Shown: positions 1-6,867 of the stretch, piece by piece
Position numbering within the stretch: position 1 is the first letter of the stretch
Layout of the letters: each line of letters begins with the position of its first letter
The notes under the pieces: generated by a model
Seen by the model: only the letters and a program-made list of their open reading frames with translations
Databases searched by the model: none
What the model was told of the DNA's origin: nothing
Translations under genes and position numbers: made by a program
Origin: Candidatus Methylospira mobilis
GTDB taxonomy: Bacteria; Pseudomonadota; Gammaproteobacteria; Methylococcales; Methylococcaceae
Direction of reading: 5' to 3'
Assembly: GCF_009498235.1 (NCBI RefSeq)
Contig: NZ_CP044205.1
Coordinates: 1,623,501-1,687,500, forward strand
DNA length: 64,000 bases

Positions 1-112
1 GCGGGGCGACGGTTTCGGCGTTGGCCAGGTTACTGGCCACGGTGTTGAGCCGTTTCGACTGCGAGATCATTGCCGAACCGGTGATATCGAAAACCTTCAG
101 TAAAGATGACAT
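1..112 (-). CDS. flgC: flagellar proximal rod protein FlgC (5' part only)
   Basis: The first 37 codons of flgC run off the left window edge. FlgC is a rod subunit of the flagellar basal body, secreted through the type III export gate. The visible N-terminus begins MSSLLKVFDITGSAMISQSK and continues to the axial-family signature ASNLANAET, typical of FlgB/C/F/G/E/K proteins. The ATG lies 5 bp after the flgB stop, so the two genes are one leftward operon. In many proteobacteria fliE follows flgC; that lies outside the window. Identification is firm despite the truncation. Confidence 0.9.
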   Translation of the reverse strand, partial: MSSLLKVFDITGSAMISQSKRLNTVASNLANAETVAP

Positions 113-117
113 GACGG

Positions 118-483
118 CTATCCTTGAAGAACGGCAAGCATATCCTTGACTTGCCCTGTGATCATCGTTACGCTGGTTTCGTAGCGCAGGCTGTTTTCAG
201 CAAACAGGTTGCGTTCGACGTCCATGTCGACGGTATTGCCGTCCGCCGAGGGCTGAATAACCTGTCTGTATAACAGATCTGCACCGAGCGCGTCCGTTGA
301 GGCTGTCGTGTTGTTTGCGCTTTTCAGTTTCTTTGCGAGCACTGCATTAAAGTCGAAATCTCGGGCTTTATAATTGGGCGTATCGGCATTGGCGATATTC
401 GATGCCAGGACTTCTTGCCGTCGTGCGAGCAGGCTGATCGTCGTCTGTTGGAAATTCAGGTAACCATCAAGTTTTGAGTTCAT
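118..483 (-). CDS. flgB: flagellar proximal rod protein FlgB
   Basis: FlgB builds the proximal rod at the base of the flagellum, just outside the MS ring. The 121-residue length is normal. The N-terminal half has the axial signature ASNIANADTPNYKARDFDF (about residues 27-45), and the C-terminal helix (FAENSLRYETSVTMITGQVK) is typical for the family. It is the first gene of a leftward flgB-flgC unit and diverges from flgA across about 155 bp. A purine-rich Shine-Dalgarno (GGAGGGG) precedes the ATG. Unlike the usual flgBCDEFGHIJKL block, flgB and flgC are separated here from flgD by about 10 kb. Confidence 0.95.
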   Translation of the reverse strand: MNSKLDGYLNFQQTTISLLARRQEVLASNIANADTPNYKARDFDFNAVLAKKLKSANNTTASTDALGADLLYRQVIQPSADGNTVDMDVERNLFAENSLRYETSVTMITGQVKDMLAVLQG

Positions 484-639
484 CTCAACCCCTCCGGAAT
501 TTTTCGATTATACTAACTCAAGGTAGACGGAAACGAAAGTGGCAAAGGGGTATATGCGCAACTTTAATTTACAACTTGGCTTTGAAGGAAGGTGCATGAG
601 ACGGGCGTTGGGTTTGTGCGTTAATGGTTTGTTGCCGCT

Positions 640-1359
640 ATGACGCTACGGGGGGGTACTGGATTTTTAGCCGGGTTGTTGCTGATGACGCCGTCGCTGT
701 TTGCTGCGGCTGATGCCATGCCTGAACCGCTTCAAAAACAGAATCTTGCCGAGTTGGTCCGGTTGGTCGAAGTCTTTTTACAGGCTAAGGCGTCAGCTTC
801 ATCAAGGCCTGTGCAGGTTACGGTTTTCCCTCCTGACGATCGTCTGGAGTTGGCCTCTTGTGCTGCGCCGGAGGTTTTTTTACCTCAGGGCGGGCACTTG
901 CAGGGGAGGGTAACGGTCGGCGTGCGTTGCAAGGCGCCTGTTTCGTGGACTTTGTATGTTCAGGCGAATGTCGGCGTTATGATGGAGTATCTGGTTACCG
1001 CGTTACCGCTGGCCGCGGGGCATGTTATCGGGTATAACGATTTGACCACGGTTACTGCCGAACAATCTCCCGTTACCGCTTATTATGTAACGGACCCGTC
1101 GCAACTGGTTGGCCGTACGCTTGCGATGACCATGGCGGCGGGAACGCCTTTCCGGTTGAACGCATTGCGTAAGAACGATGTCGTGAAACAGGGGCAAACC
1201 GTCCGTGTGATGTCGGCTAGGCAAGGGTTTCGTATTTCAACCTCGGGGGTGGCGCAATCCGGCGGGGTAGAAGGAGATACTGTGAGCGTGAAGCTGAAAT
1301 CGGGCAAGATCGTGGCGGGGACGGCACATGAGGGCGGCACCGTGGAATTGTCCCAATAA
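640..1359 (+). CDS. flgA: flagellar P-ring assembly chaperone FlgA
   Basis: FlgA is a periplasmic chaperone that helps FlgI polymerise into the P ring. The 239-residue protein starts with a hydrophobic signal segment (residues about 6-24). A mature region ends in the SAF/FlgA C-terminal domain, with the typical AAGTPFRLNALR and QGQTVRVMS motifs (about residues 166-195) and the glycine-rich tail. Sequence before residue 60 is divergent, as is usual for this family. It diverges from flgB and is followed after 100 bp by flgM, which has its own sigma-28 promoter. Confidence 0.9.
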   Translation: MTLRGGTGFLAGLLLMTPSLFAAADAMPEPLQKQNLAELVRLVEVFLQAKASASSRPVQVTVFPPDDRLELASCAAPEVFLPQGGHLQGRVTVGVRCKAPVSWTLYVQANVGVMMEYLVTALPLAAGHVIGYNDLTTVTAEQSPVTAYYVTDPSQLVGRTLAMTMAAGTPFRLNALRKNDVVKQGQTVRVMSARQGFRISTSGVAQSGGVEGDTVSVKLKSGKIVAGTAHEGGTVELSQ

Positions 1360-1373
1360 GCCGGGTAAATCGT

Positions 1374-1400
1374 TAAAGTTTTTCTGTGTCTGGCCGATAA
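1374..1400 (+). promoter_or_regulatory. sigma-28 (FliA) promoter of flgM
   Basis: TAAAGTTT at 1374-1381, an 11-bp spacer, then GCCGATAA at 1393-1400. This matches both boxes of the enterobacterial sigma-28 consensus with the exact spacing. It sits in the flgA-flgM gap, so flgM and flgN can be expressed late, after FliA is freed from FlgM. The fliA gene is in this window at 4.1-4.8 kb. Transcription would start near 1407. Confidence 0.93.
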
Positions 1401-1463
1401 GACACTCAGTGCGTGGGAATGATTCGCGGAGTTGTTCCGGGAACGCTGGTTTAGGGGGATGTG

Positions 1464-1793
1464 ATGAAAATTAACAATGAAGTAGACATAAGTTTAAAAC
1501 AGCAATACTCGTTAGGAAAGGGCGATGCGAAATCAGGCAAGACAGGCGCGGGCAGCACTGGCTCTGTTTCGGGGGCAACGGATTCAGCGTCTTATGTTTC
1601 CTTATCGCCCGCATCTCAGGCAGCGTCAACGGCGAGTACTTCCGGCGTGCATGATAGTCAGGGGCCTTTTGACGCAAAAAAAGTCGAACAGATCAAATCG
1701 GCGATAGCCAGCGGCCAGTTTCAGGTCAATGCGGGGAATATAGCCGATAGCCTGATTACTTCTGTACATGGCCTGCTGAGCAGCGGTGCCTGA
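1464..1793 (+). CDS. flgM: anti-sigma-28 factor FlgM
   Basis: FlgM binds and inhibits FliA until the hook-basal body is finished, and is then exported. The protein is about 109 residues and Ser/Thr/Gly-rich in its N-terminal half. The C-terminal half carries the FlgM signature (FDAKKVEQIKSAIASGQFQV and NAGNIADSLI), which forms the sigma-binding helices. I place the start at ATG 1464 because AGGGGG at 1453-1458 is 5 bp upstream; a GTG at 1461 is in frame. It is transcribed from the perfect sigma-28 promoter just upstream and abuts flgN. Confidence 0.92.
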   Translation: MKINNEVDISLKQQYSLGKGDAKSGKTGAGSTGSVSGATDSASYVSLSPASQAASTASTSGVHDSQGPFDAKKVEQIKSAIASGQFQVNAGNIADSLITSVHGLLSSGA

Positions 1794-1794
1794 A

Positions 1795-2289
1795 ATGGTC
1801 GCACTGCTTGCAGAGCTGCAAGGCGGGCTCAAGGCGGAGTCCGCCGCCGTTCAGGATTTACTGGACGTGCTGGAGGCGGAGCGCGAAATTTTGTTGAAGC
1901 CGGGAGTGGATGGGCTGGATAGCGTGGTTGCGAGGAAAAATGCGATGGTCATGCAGGTTTCCGAACTGACTCGCCAGCGCTACTCCTTACTGGTCGCGTC
2001 AGGCTTCTCATCCGATGAGGATGGCATGAAAGCCTGTGTGTCGGTTTTTTCCGGCGACCCAGCGTGCGGCGAAGTGGAGCAGGCATGGAAGGCCTTGGGC
2101 GCGATTGCCCAGAAAGTTAAAAAATGCAATGAGTTTAATGGCCAGTTGGTGTCGCGATTACTGGCCCGCAATCAGGATTTGCTGGCCGTGTTCGGCATGG
2201 CCACGCAACGGGGAGGTGGGCTCTATGGTCCTAATGGCCGCGCTGGTCAGTTTATCAGTCCTGTAAGGCGGGATTTTTCTACAGGTTAG
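1795..2289 (+). CDS. flgN: flagellar export chaperone FlgN
   Basis: FlgN is the cytoplasmic export chaperone for the hook-junction proteins FlgK and FlgL, both encoded in this window. The 164-residue protein is almost all helical with heptad-like patterns (LLAELQGGLKAESAAVQDLL near the N-terminus), as in the FlgN family. Position directly after flgM supports the call. ATG 1795 is one base after the flgM stop; an in-frame GTG at 1786 would overlap flgM by 8 bp. The 3' end overlaps the convergent motD tail by 11 bp. Confidence 0.85.
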   Translation: MVALLAELQGGLKAESAAVQDLLDVLEAEREILLKPGVDGLDSVVARKNAMVMQVSELTRQRYSLLVASGFSSDEDGMKACVSVFSGDPACGEVEQAWKALGAIAQKVKKCNEFNGQLVSRLLARNQDLLAVFGMATQRGGGLYGPNGRAGQFISPVRRDFSTG

Positions 2290-3334
2290 GTTTGGCTGCA
2301 GGTGATCCGGAGTTTGGTGATTCGGAGTCTATAGTGCTGTTCTGAGATTCCGGACTTTGCATGACGATAGGACTGGTAATATGAGGCGACATGATTCCTA
2401 CTGTCACGCGCCGGTTTTTTGCGCGCCCTTCTGCGGTTTCATTCGACTGCACAGGGTCGTTCGCACTATGTCCTGTTGCGGTCAGTCGCTCATCCGCAAT
2501 GCCGTTTTGAGTGAATAATCGGACCACGGCACCTGCTCTCGCTGCGGAGAGCTCCCAGTTTGAAGGAAATATACTATTTTTGATCGGAACGTTATCGGTA
2601 TAACCGTCTACCTGGATAGTATAGTTTTTTTGCGCCAGAATCTGGGATGTCGCGCTTAATGCGCGTATGGATTCTTCGGTTAATTTATAGCCGCCCGGAG
2701 TAAATAATACGCTGGCGTTAATCTCTATGCGGACCCCGCGATTTGAGCGGGTAACGCTGACGCTGCCGCCCTTTATCATCGAAGCCAGAGCCGATCGAAT
2801 GTCGTTGGCAACGCCGTCCATCTGCTGTTTTATCTGTTCCGTTTCCTCTTCTTCCTGCTGCGCAGCGTTATTTGCCGACGGACCGCCGCCCGGCGGTTCT
2901 GCAGGCAGCGGGGGCTGTATGGATATCAGGTTATCGCCTCCGGGCAAGGCGGGTGCTCCCGGAGCGTTGTTGCCTTTGCCCGCGCCGCTTTCCGGTTGAG
3001 GGTTCTGGCTCAACGTTTTTGACATTTGCAGCATCACGTTTTCAGGCGCCACAGCGGACGCAACCGTTTCATTGAGTGTTGCTGCAGGTTCGTTCGAGGT
3101 GGCAGGAGCCAACTCCAGCTCGGGCTTCGGAATGGGGAGCGCGGCGGCGGGCGGGGGAGCCTGCCCAAACGCATTCAGCACCGAGGTGGTCAAAATGCGG
3201 TATTTTACCTCGTTGACCGAAGATACCGAGTACATGACCACGAACAATGCGAACAGCAAGGTACTGAGATCGGCATAGGGCATAACCCAGCGGTCAGGGT
3301 TGTCGTGCTCCTCTTCGTATTCCTTGCGCGCCAT
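2279..3334 (-). CDS. motD: flagellar motor stator protein MotD (MotB family)
   Basis: MotD is the peptidoglycan-anchoring stator subunit that pairs with MotC. The short N-terminal cytoplasmic part leads into one membrane helix with the conserved proton-channel Asp (WVMPYADLSTLLFALFVVMY, Asp about residue 22). A long Pro/Ala-rich periplasmic linker (about 60-150) follows, then an OmpA-like domain with VDGYTDNVPI, SNWELSAARA and NRRVTV motifs. The motif RWVMPYADL and the pairing with a second MotA-type gene fit MotD rather than MotB. It is the last gene of the flhB-to-motD operon, 10 bp after motC. Confidence 0.93.
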   Translation of the reverse strand: MARKEYEEEHDNPDRWVMPYADLSTLLFALFVVMYSVSSVNEVKYRILTTSVLNAFGQAPPPAAALPIPKPELELAPATSNEPAATLNETVASAVAPENVMLQMSKTLSQNPQPESGAGKGNNAPGAPALPGGDNLISIQPPLPAEPPGGGPSANNAAQQEEEETEQIKQQMDGVANDIRSALASMIKGGSVSVTRSNRGVRIEINASVLFTPGGYKLTEESIRALSATSQILAQKNYTIQVDGYTDNVPIKNSIFPSNWELSAARAGAVVRLFTQNGIADERLTATGHSANDPVQSNETAEGRAKNRRVTVGIMSPHITSPIVMQSPESQNSTIDSESPNSGSPAAKPNL

Positions 3335-3344
3335 GATGTTATAT

Positions 3345-4097
3345 TCAACTATGTTTTAGATATGCGGCTATATGATCTTCAAGTACTCTGCGGTTTTCGC
3401 CTGAGGCGATCGATACGAAAGCGTCCAGCAGCATTTCACGCTTGCTGATTTCAAGCCCGTTTATGGACCTCAGTTTATTGCTCACCGGTAGTAGAAACAG
3501 GTTGGCCAGACCGACGCCGTAAACGGTCGCTACGAAAGCAATGGCGATTCCACCGCCGATTTTACTGGGGTCCCCAAGGGTGCCCATGGCATGGATGAGG
3601 CCAAACACGGCCCCGAGTATACCCATGGTGGGGGCATACCCTGCTGCAGCCTCCCATATTTTGATGGATTGGCGTTCGAAACGTTCGAAATTGCTGAGTT
3701 CGATTTCGAGTATCTCTTTCAGTTTCGGAGGCGGCGTACCGTCGATTATCAGTTGCAGACCTCTTTGGATAAAAAGATCATCGGTTTCTTCCAGCAGCGG
3801 CTCCAGCTTCATCAACCCATCGCGTTTACCGGTTATCGACCAGCGCTTGATATCTTCGATTAACGGCAGCAGTTCATGTTTGGGGGGACGTAAGATCCAG
3901 CGCAGCATTTTTACGCCGTGCAGAAAGGTATGAATATTGACTTGCAGTAAAACCGCGCCTACCGTCCCGCCGACGACGATGACAAACGCTGCGGGTTGCA
4001 GCAGCATTTCCAGACTGCCTCCATGCAGCAGTTGACCGATAATTATGCTGCTGATCGCTATGGTGAGGCCGATAATGCTTGCAATGTCCATTTTCAA
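3345..4097 (-). CDS. motC: flagellar motor stator protein MotC (MotA family)
   Basis: MotC is the multi-pass stator subunit that conducts ions with MotD and pushes on FliG. The 250-residue protein has four membrane segments: about 5-20, 35-55, 145-170 and 180-200. The MotA/TolQ/ExbB core is visible, including APTMGILGAVFGLIHAMGTL and IAIAFVATVYGVGLANLF. The cytoplasmic loop contains the charged stretch expected for torque generation. The ATG overlaps the fliA stop by 4 bp, so translation is coupled. The classical motAB pair is not in this window, so this may be a second stator set. Confidence 0.93.
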   Translation of the reverse strand: MKMDIASIIGLTIAISSIIIGQLLHGGSLEMLLQPAAFVIVVGGTVGAVLLQVNIHTFLHGVKMLRWILRPPKHELLPLIEDIKRWSITGKRDGLMKLEPLLEETDDLFIQRGLQLIIDGTPPPKLKEILEIELSNFERFERQSIKIWEAAAGYAPTMGILGAVFGLIHAMGTLGDPSKIGGGIAIAFVATVYGVGLANLFLLPVSNKLRSINGLEISKREMLLDAFVSIASGENRRVLEDHIAAYLKHS

Positions 4098-4807
4098 CTC
4101 CGCAAATGCGATCTGATACGCGCTACCGCCTGACTATGCATCTGTGAGACGCGCGATTCGGTAACGCCCAGGACGGCGCCTGTTTCCTTCAGGTTCAGTT
4201 CCTGTTCGTAGTAGAGACCCATTAACAGTTTTTCCCGATCGGGCAAGGCTTCTATCGCTTCGACCAAATGATCGCGAAAGTCTTCATCCAGCAACACTTG
4301 CAGCGGGTCGTCGCCGATATGCGATGCCGTATATCGGTCCAGGAAGTGCTCGCTTTCTTCGTCGGCCTGAAAGTCTTCATAATAGAGCAGCTGATGACCC
4401 GAGTTGTTGTCCAGGAATTTTTGATATTCTTCGAGAGAAATGCCCATGGTGGCAGCGATTTCGGATTCGCGCGGTGCGCGTCCGAGTTTTTGCTGGGTCG
4501 CATTGATGGCCGTTTCAATTTTGCGCATGTTATCGCGCACATTGCGCGGCAGCCAGTCGTTGCTTCTTAAATCGTCAAGCATGGCGCCCCGTATGCGTTG
4601 TACGGCATAGGTCTCGAACTGTGCTCCGGTGTTTTCGTCATAACGGCTGATTGCTTCCATTAATCCGATCATGCCGGTCTGTATCAAGTCGTCGACTTCC
4701 ACGCTGGCAGGCAGTCTGGCCTTCATCTGGTATGCCAGTTTCCTGACCAGCTCGGTATGCTGGTCGAATAAATCGTTTACTTCGGGAAGTCCGCTTGATT
4801 TATACAT
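4094..4807 (-). CDS. fliA: flagellar RNA polymerase sigma factor FliA (sigma-28)
   Basis: FliA directs polymerase to late flagellar and chemotaxis promoters such as those before flgM and flgK here. The 237-residue protein shows sigma region 2 (VDDLIQTGMIGLMEAISRYD, FETYAVQRIRGAMLDDLR), region 3, and region 4 with the helix-turn-helix (LNLKETGAVLGVTESRVSQM). The motifs are those of the FliA/WhiG subgroup. It follows fleN by 3 bp and overlaps motC by 4 bp. Its activity should be controlled by FlgM. Confidence 0.97.
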   Translation of the reverse strand: MYKSSGLPEVNDLFDQHTELVRKLAYQMKARLPASVEVDDLIQTGMIGLMEAISRYDENTGAQFETYAVQRIRGAMLDDLRSNDWLPRNVRDNMRKIETAINATQQKLGRAPRESEIAATMGISLEEYQKFLDNNSGHQLLYYEDFQADEESEHFLDRYTASHIGDDPLQVLLDEDFRDHLVEAIEALPDREKLLMGLYYEQELNLKETGAVLGVTESRVSQMHSQAVARIRSHLRS

Positions 4808-4810
4808 GGT

Positions 4811-5593
4811 TTAGTTCGATATTAGCTGAATGGCAATACGCTTGTAGGCTAAGGATGCTTCGGCCAGCGGAAAAGCGTCGGTGATCGCTTTCCCCAGTCG
4901 GGTTGCCTGTTTCAGATGAGGATCGTTGGGTATGGATCCTACGCAATTAAGCGCAACAGCAAGGTGGCGTTTTGCGGCGGTCGCCAGATTTTTTGATACG
5001 ACATCGGCTTTTGTTTCGTCGGCGTTGCTTACGACGATGTCGAATTGCCGCCGCCCCAGTTGCATATGCAAACGTTTGATCAATGAATAGGCCGAAGTGA
5101 TGGATTCGGCTGTAGCCGCCAGCTGTAACAGCAGCATGCCTTCCTCCATGGTTTTGAGAGGCAGCGCGCCGTCAGTGTCGGGTTCTCCGTCGACCAGTAT
5201 GACCTGGGCGGCCTCATTCTGGATGCTGTTGAACGCATAGGCCAGCTTCGGTTCCTTGAGGGGGCTGCCGCTGAACAGACGCATGAAATCGAAACCATCG
5301 CGCACGCGCTGGCGGGCTTTGTCAGGCGAGGCTCCCTGGGTGACCGCGTCTTCCAGGGTGAGGGCCGATGCGCGCCAGAAATGCGTAGCGATGCCGGTAT
5401 TGCCGGTTCTTGCGTCAACCAGCAGAACATCGTTGCCGGTTCGCGATAAGGATGCGGTCAAATTAACCAGCATGGAATCTTTTTCTGAGGCCGGCAATGT
5501 CGATACCAGGGTAATCAGGCGCGAACGCGGCTCGGAAAAAATTCTCCGCAAGCCTTCTGCCTGATCGTGCCGCAGATCCGTACTCGTAGTCAT
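4811..5593 (-). CDS. fleN: FleN/FlhG-type flagellar number regulator with a lost P-loop
   Basis: By position between flhF and fliA, and by a MinD/ParA-like fold pattern (DVLLVDARTGNTGIATHF, VILVDGEPD, IVVSNADET, VGSIPNDPHLKQATRLGKAI), this is FleN/FlhG. That protein limits flagellar number with FlhF. FleN normally starts with a KGGVGKT deviant Walker A. Here residues 30-42 read VSTLPASEKDSML, with no Gly-Lys-Thr. The N-terminal DQAEGLRRIF helix, which in FlhG stimulates the FlhF GTPase, is retained. The protein is 260 residues, close to family length, so it is not a truncation. ATP binding by the canonical mode is unlikely. The start overlaps flhF by 4 bp. Confidence 0.85.
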   Translation of the reverse strand: MTTSTDLRHDQAEGLRRIFSEPRSRLITLVSTLPASEKDSMLVNLTASLSRTGNDVLLVDARTGNTGIATHFWRASALTLEDAVTQGASPDKARQRVRDGFDFMRLFSGSPLKEPKLAYAFNSIQNEAAQVILVDGEPDTDGALPLKTMEEGMLLLQLAATAESITSAYSLIKRLHMQLGRRQFDIVVSNADETKADVVSKNLATAAKRHLAVALNCVGSIPNDPHLKQATRLGKAITDAFPLAEASLAYKRIAIQLISN

Positions 5594-6867
5594 GGCGTGC
5601 CAATCAGCTCAATATTTTGTGGGCGCTCGCGTTTGGAGTGAGTCATCATCAATGTGACTTCACTGTCCCTCAGCCAAAAATTACGCGATACTTTTTTTTC
5701 GTCGAAGGCCATGTCGATCAAGGTTTTTGCCTCGGCAAGAGCAAGATCTTCCGGGACGCGTTGTCCGACCGTCATGTAATAAAGCGGCAGTTTTTTTCTG
5801 ATCAATACGTCGAGAACACCGCCTATGGAGGCGGCTTCGTCGATCTTGGTAACGATGGCGCCGGTAATTCCCTCTCCATAGGCCTCCGCAACTTCTTCCA
5901 GAGTACCCATGTGCGCGGTCGCGTTCAGACACAGCAAGCGTTTCATATTGACGCCCGTACCCTTCAGCATGGCAAGCTGGCTGCTAACCTGATCATCGCG
6001 CTGACTCATGCCGACGGTATCGATCAGCACCGTGTGTTTGCTTTTGAGTTCTTCGAGCGCGATGCGCATTTCTATTTCGTCACGCACGGTGTGTACGATG
6101 ACGCCCAGTAACTTGCCGTAGGTGCGCAGCTGTTCATGTCCGGCAATACGATAGCTGTCAGTGGTGATGAGCGCCAGTTTGCTCGGTCCGTGACGCATCA
6201 CAAAACGCGCCGCCAGCTTGGCGGTTGTCGTGGTTTTGCCCACCCCGGTGGGGCCGACCAGCGCATAGCAGCCGCCTTTTTCCAGTAGCGTGCTGTCGTT
6301 CCGGCTCAGCAAATTCTGGGTAAGAATCGCTCGCGCCCAAGCCACGGCATTTTCACTGCGATCGCCTTCTCCGACAGTATATTTTTCCGATAAATAGCGG
6401 CTGAGTCCCGAACTAAAACCCGCGCCCAATACTTCACGAATAATGGCGACCTTGCGCGGGTCCTGGTTTTGCGTCGATGCCCAGGAAATATCGGCGAGCT
6501 GGGTTTCCAGCATTTCGCGCATGGAACGGATTTCACCGAGCACCTCGGCAACTTCTGCCGGTACCGGTTGTCGTTGCGGTTCTGCTTGCTTAGGCGTATC
6601 TCTGATGACGGGCGCGGGAGTAGCTCGGCTACGTGCCGGGTGGGGCTCTGTGGCCTGCGGCGGCGCAATTCTTTTTTCGGTAATGGTAGCTGGCTTATCT
6701 TCGCTTGCTTGCGCCGGCATATTATTGTCGTCGTTTACCAGTACGATCAGCTCCACGCCGCCTTCGATACTGCGGTTTGAAATCATCATGACGTCAGGGC
6801 CGAGTTCATTGCGCGCATTTTGCAGCGCCTCGCGCGAATTACTGCCGTAAAACTTTCTTACCATCAT
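5590..6867 (-). CDS. flhF: flagellar SRP-like GTPase FlhF
   Basis: FlhF is an SRP-family GTPase that sets the site of flagellar assembly at the pole. The N-terminal domain begins MMVRKFYGSNSREAL. A basic, Pro-rich linker (about 60-110) follows, then N and G domains with G1 VGPTGVGKTTTTAKLA, G3-like DTVGMSQRD and G4 TKIDEAAS. The length (425 residues) is normal. It overlaps flhA by 4 bp upstream and fleN by 4 bp downstream. Two tandem ATG codons are possible starts. Confidence 0.96.
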   Translation of the reverse strand: MMVRKFYGSNSREALQNARNELGPDVMMISNRSIEGGVELIVLVNDDNNMPAQASEDKPATITEKRIAPPQATEPHPARSRATPAPVIRDTPKQAEPQRQPVPAEVAEVLGEIRSMREMLETQLADISWASTQNQDPRKVAIIREVLGAGFSSGLSRYLSEKYTVGEGDRSENAVAWARAILTQNLLSRNDSTLLEKGGCYALVGPTGVGKTTTTAKLAARFVMRHGPSKLALITTDSYRIAGHEQLRTYGKLLGVIVHTVRDEIEMRIALEELKSKHTVLIDTVGMSQRDDQVSSQLAMLKGTGVNMKRLLCLNATAHMGTLEEVAEAYGEGITGAIVTKIDEAASIGGVLDVLIRKKLPLYYMTVGQRVPEDLALAEAKTLIDMAFDEKKVSRNFWLRDSEVTLMMTHSKRERPQNIELIGTP

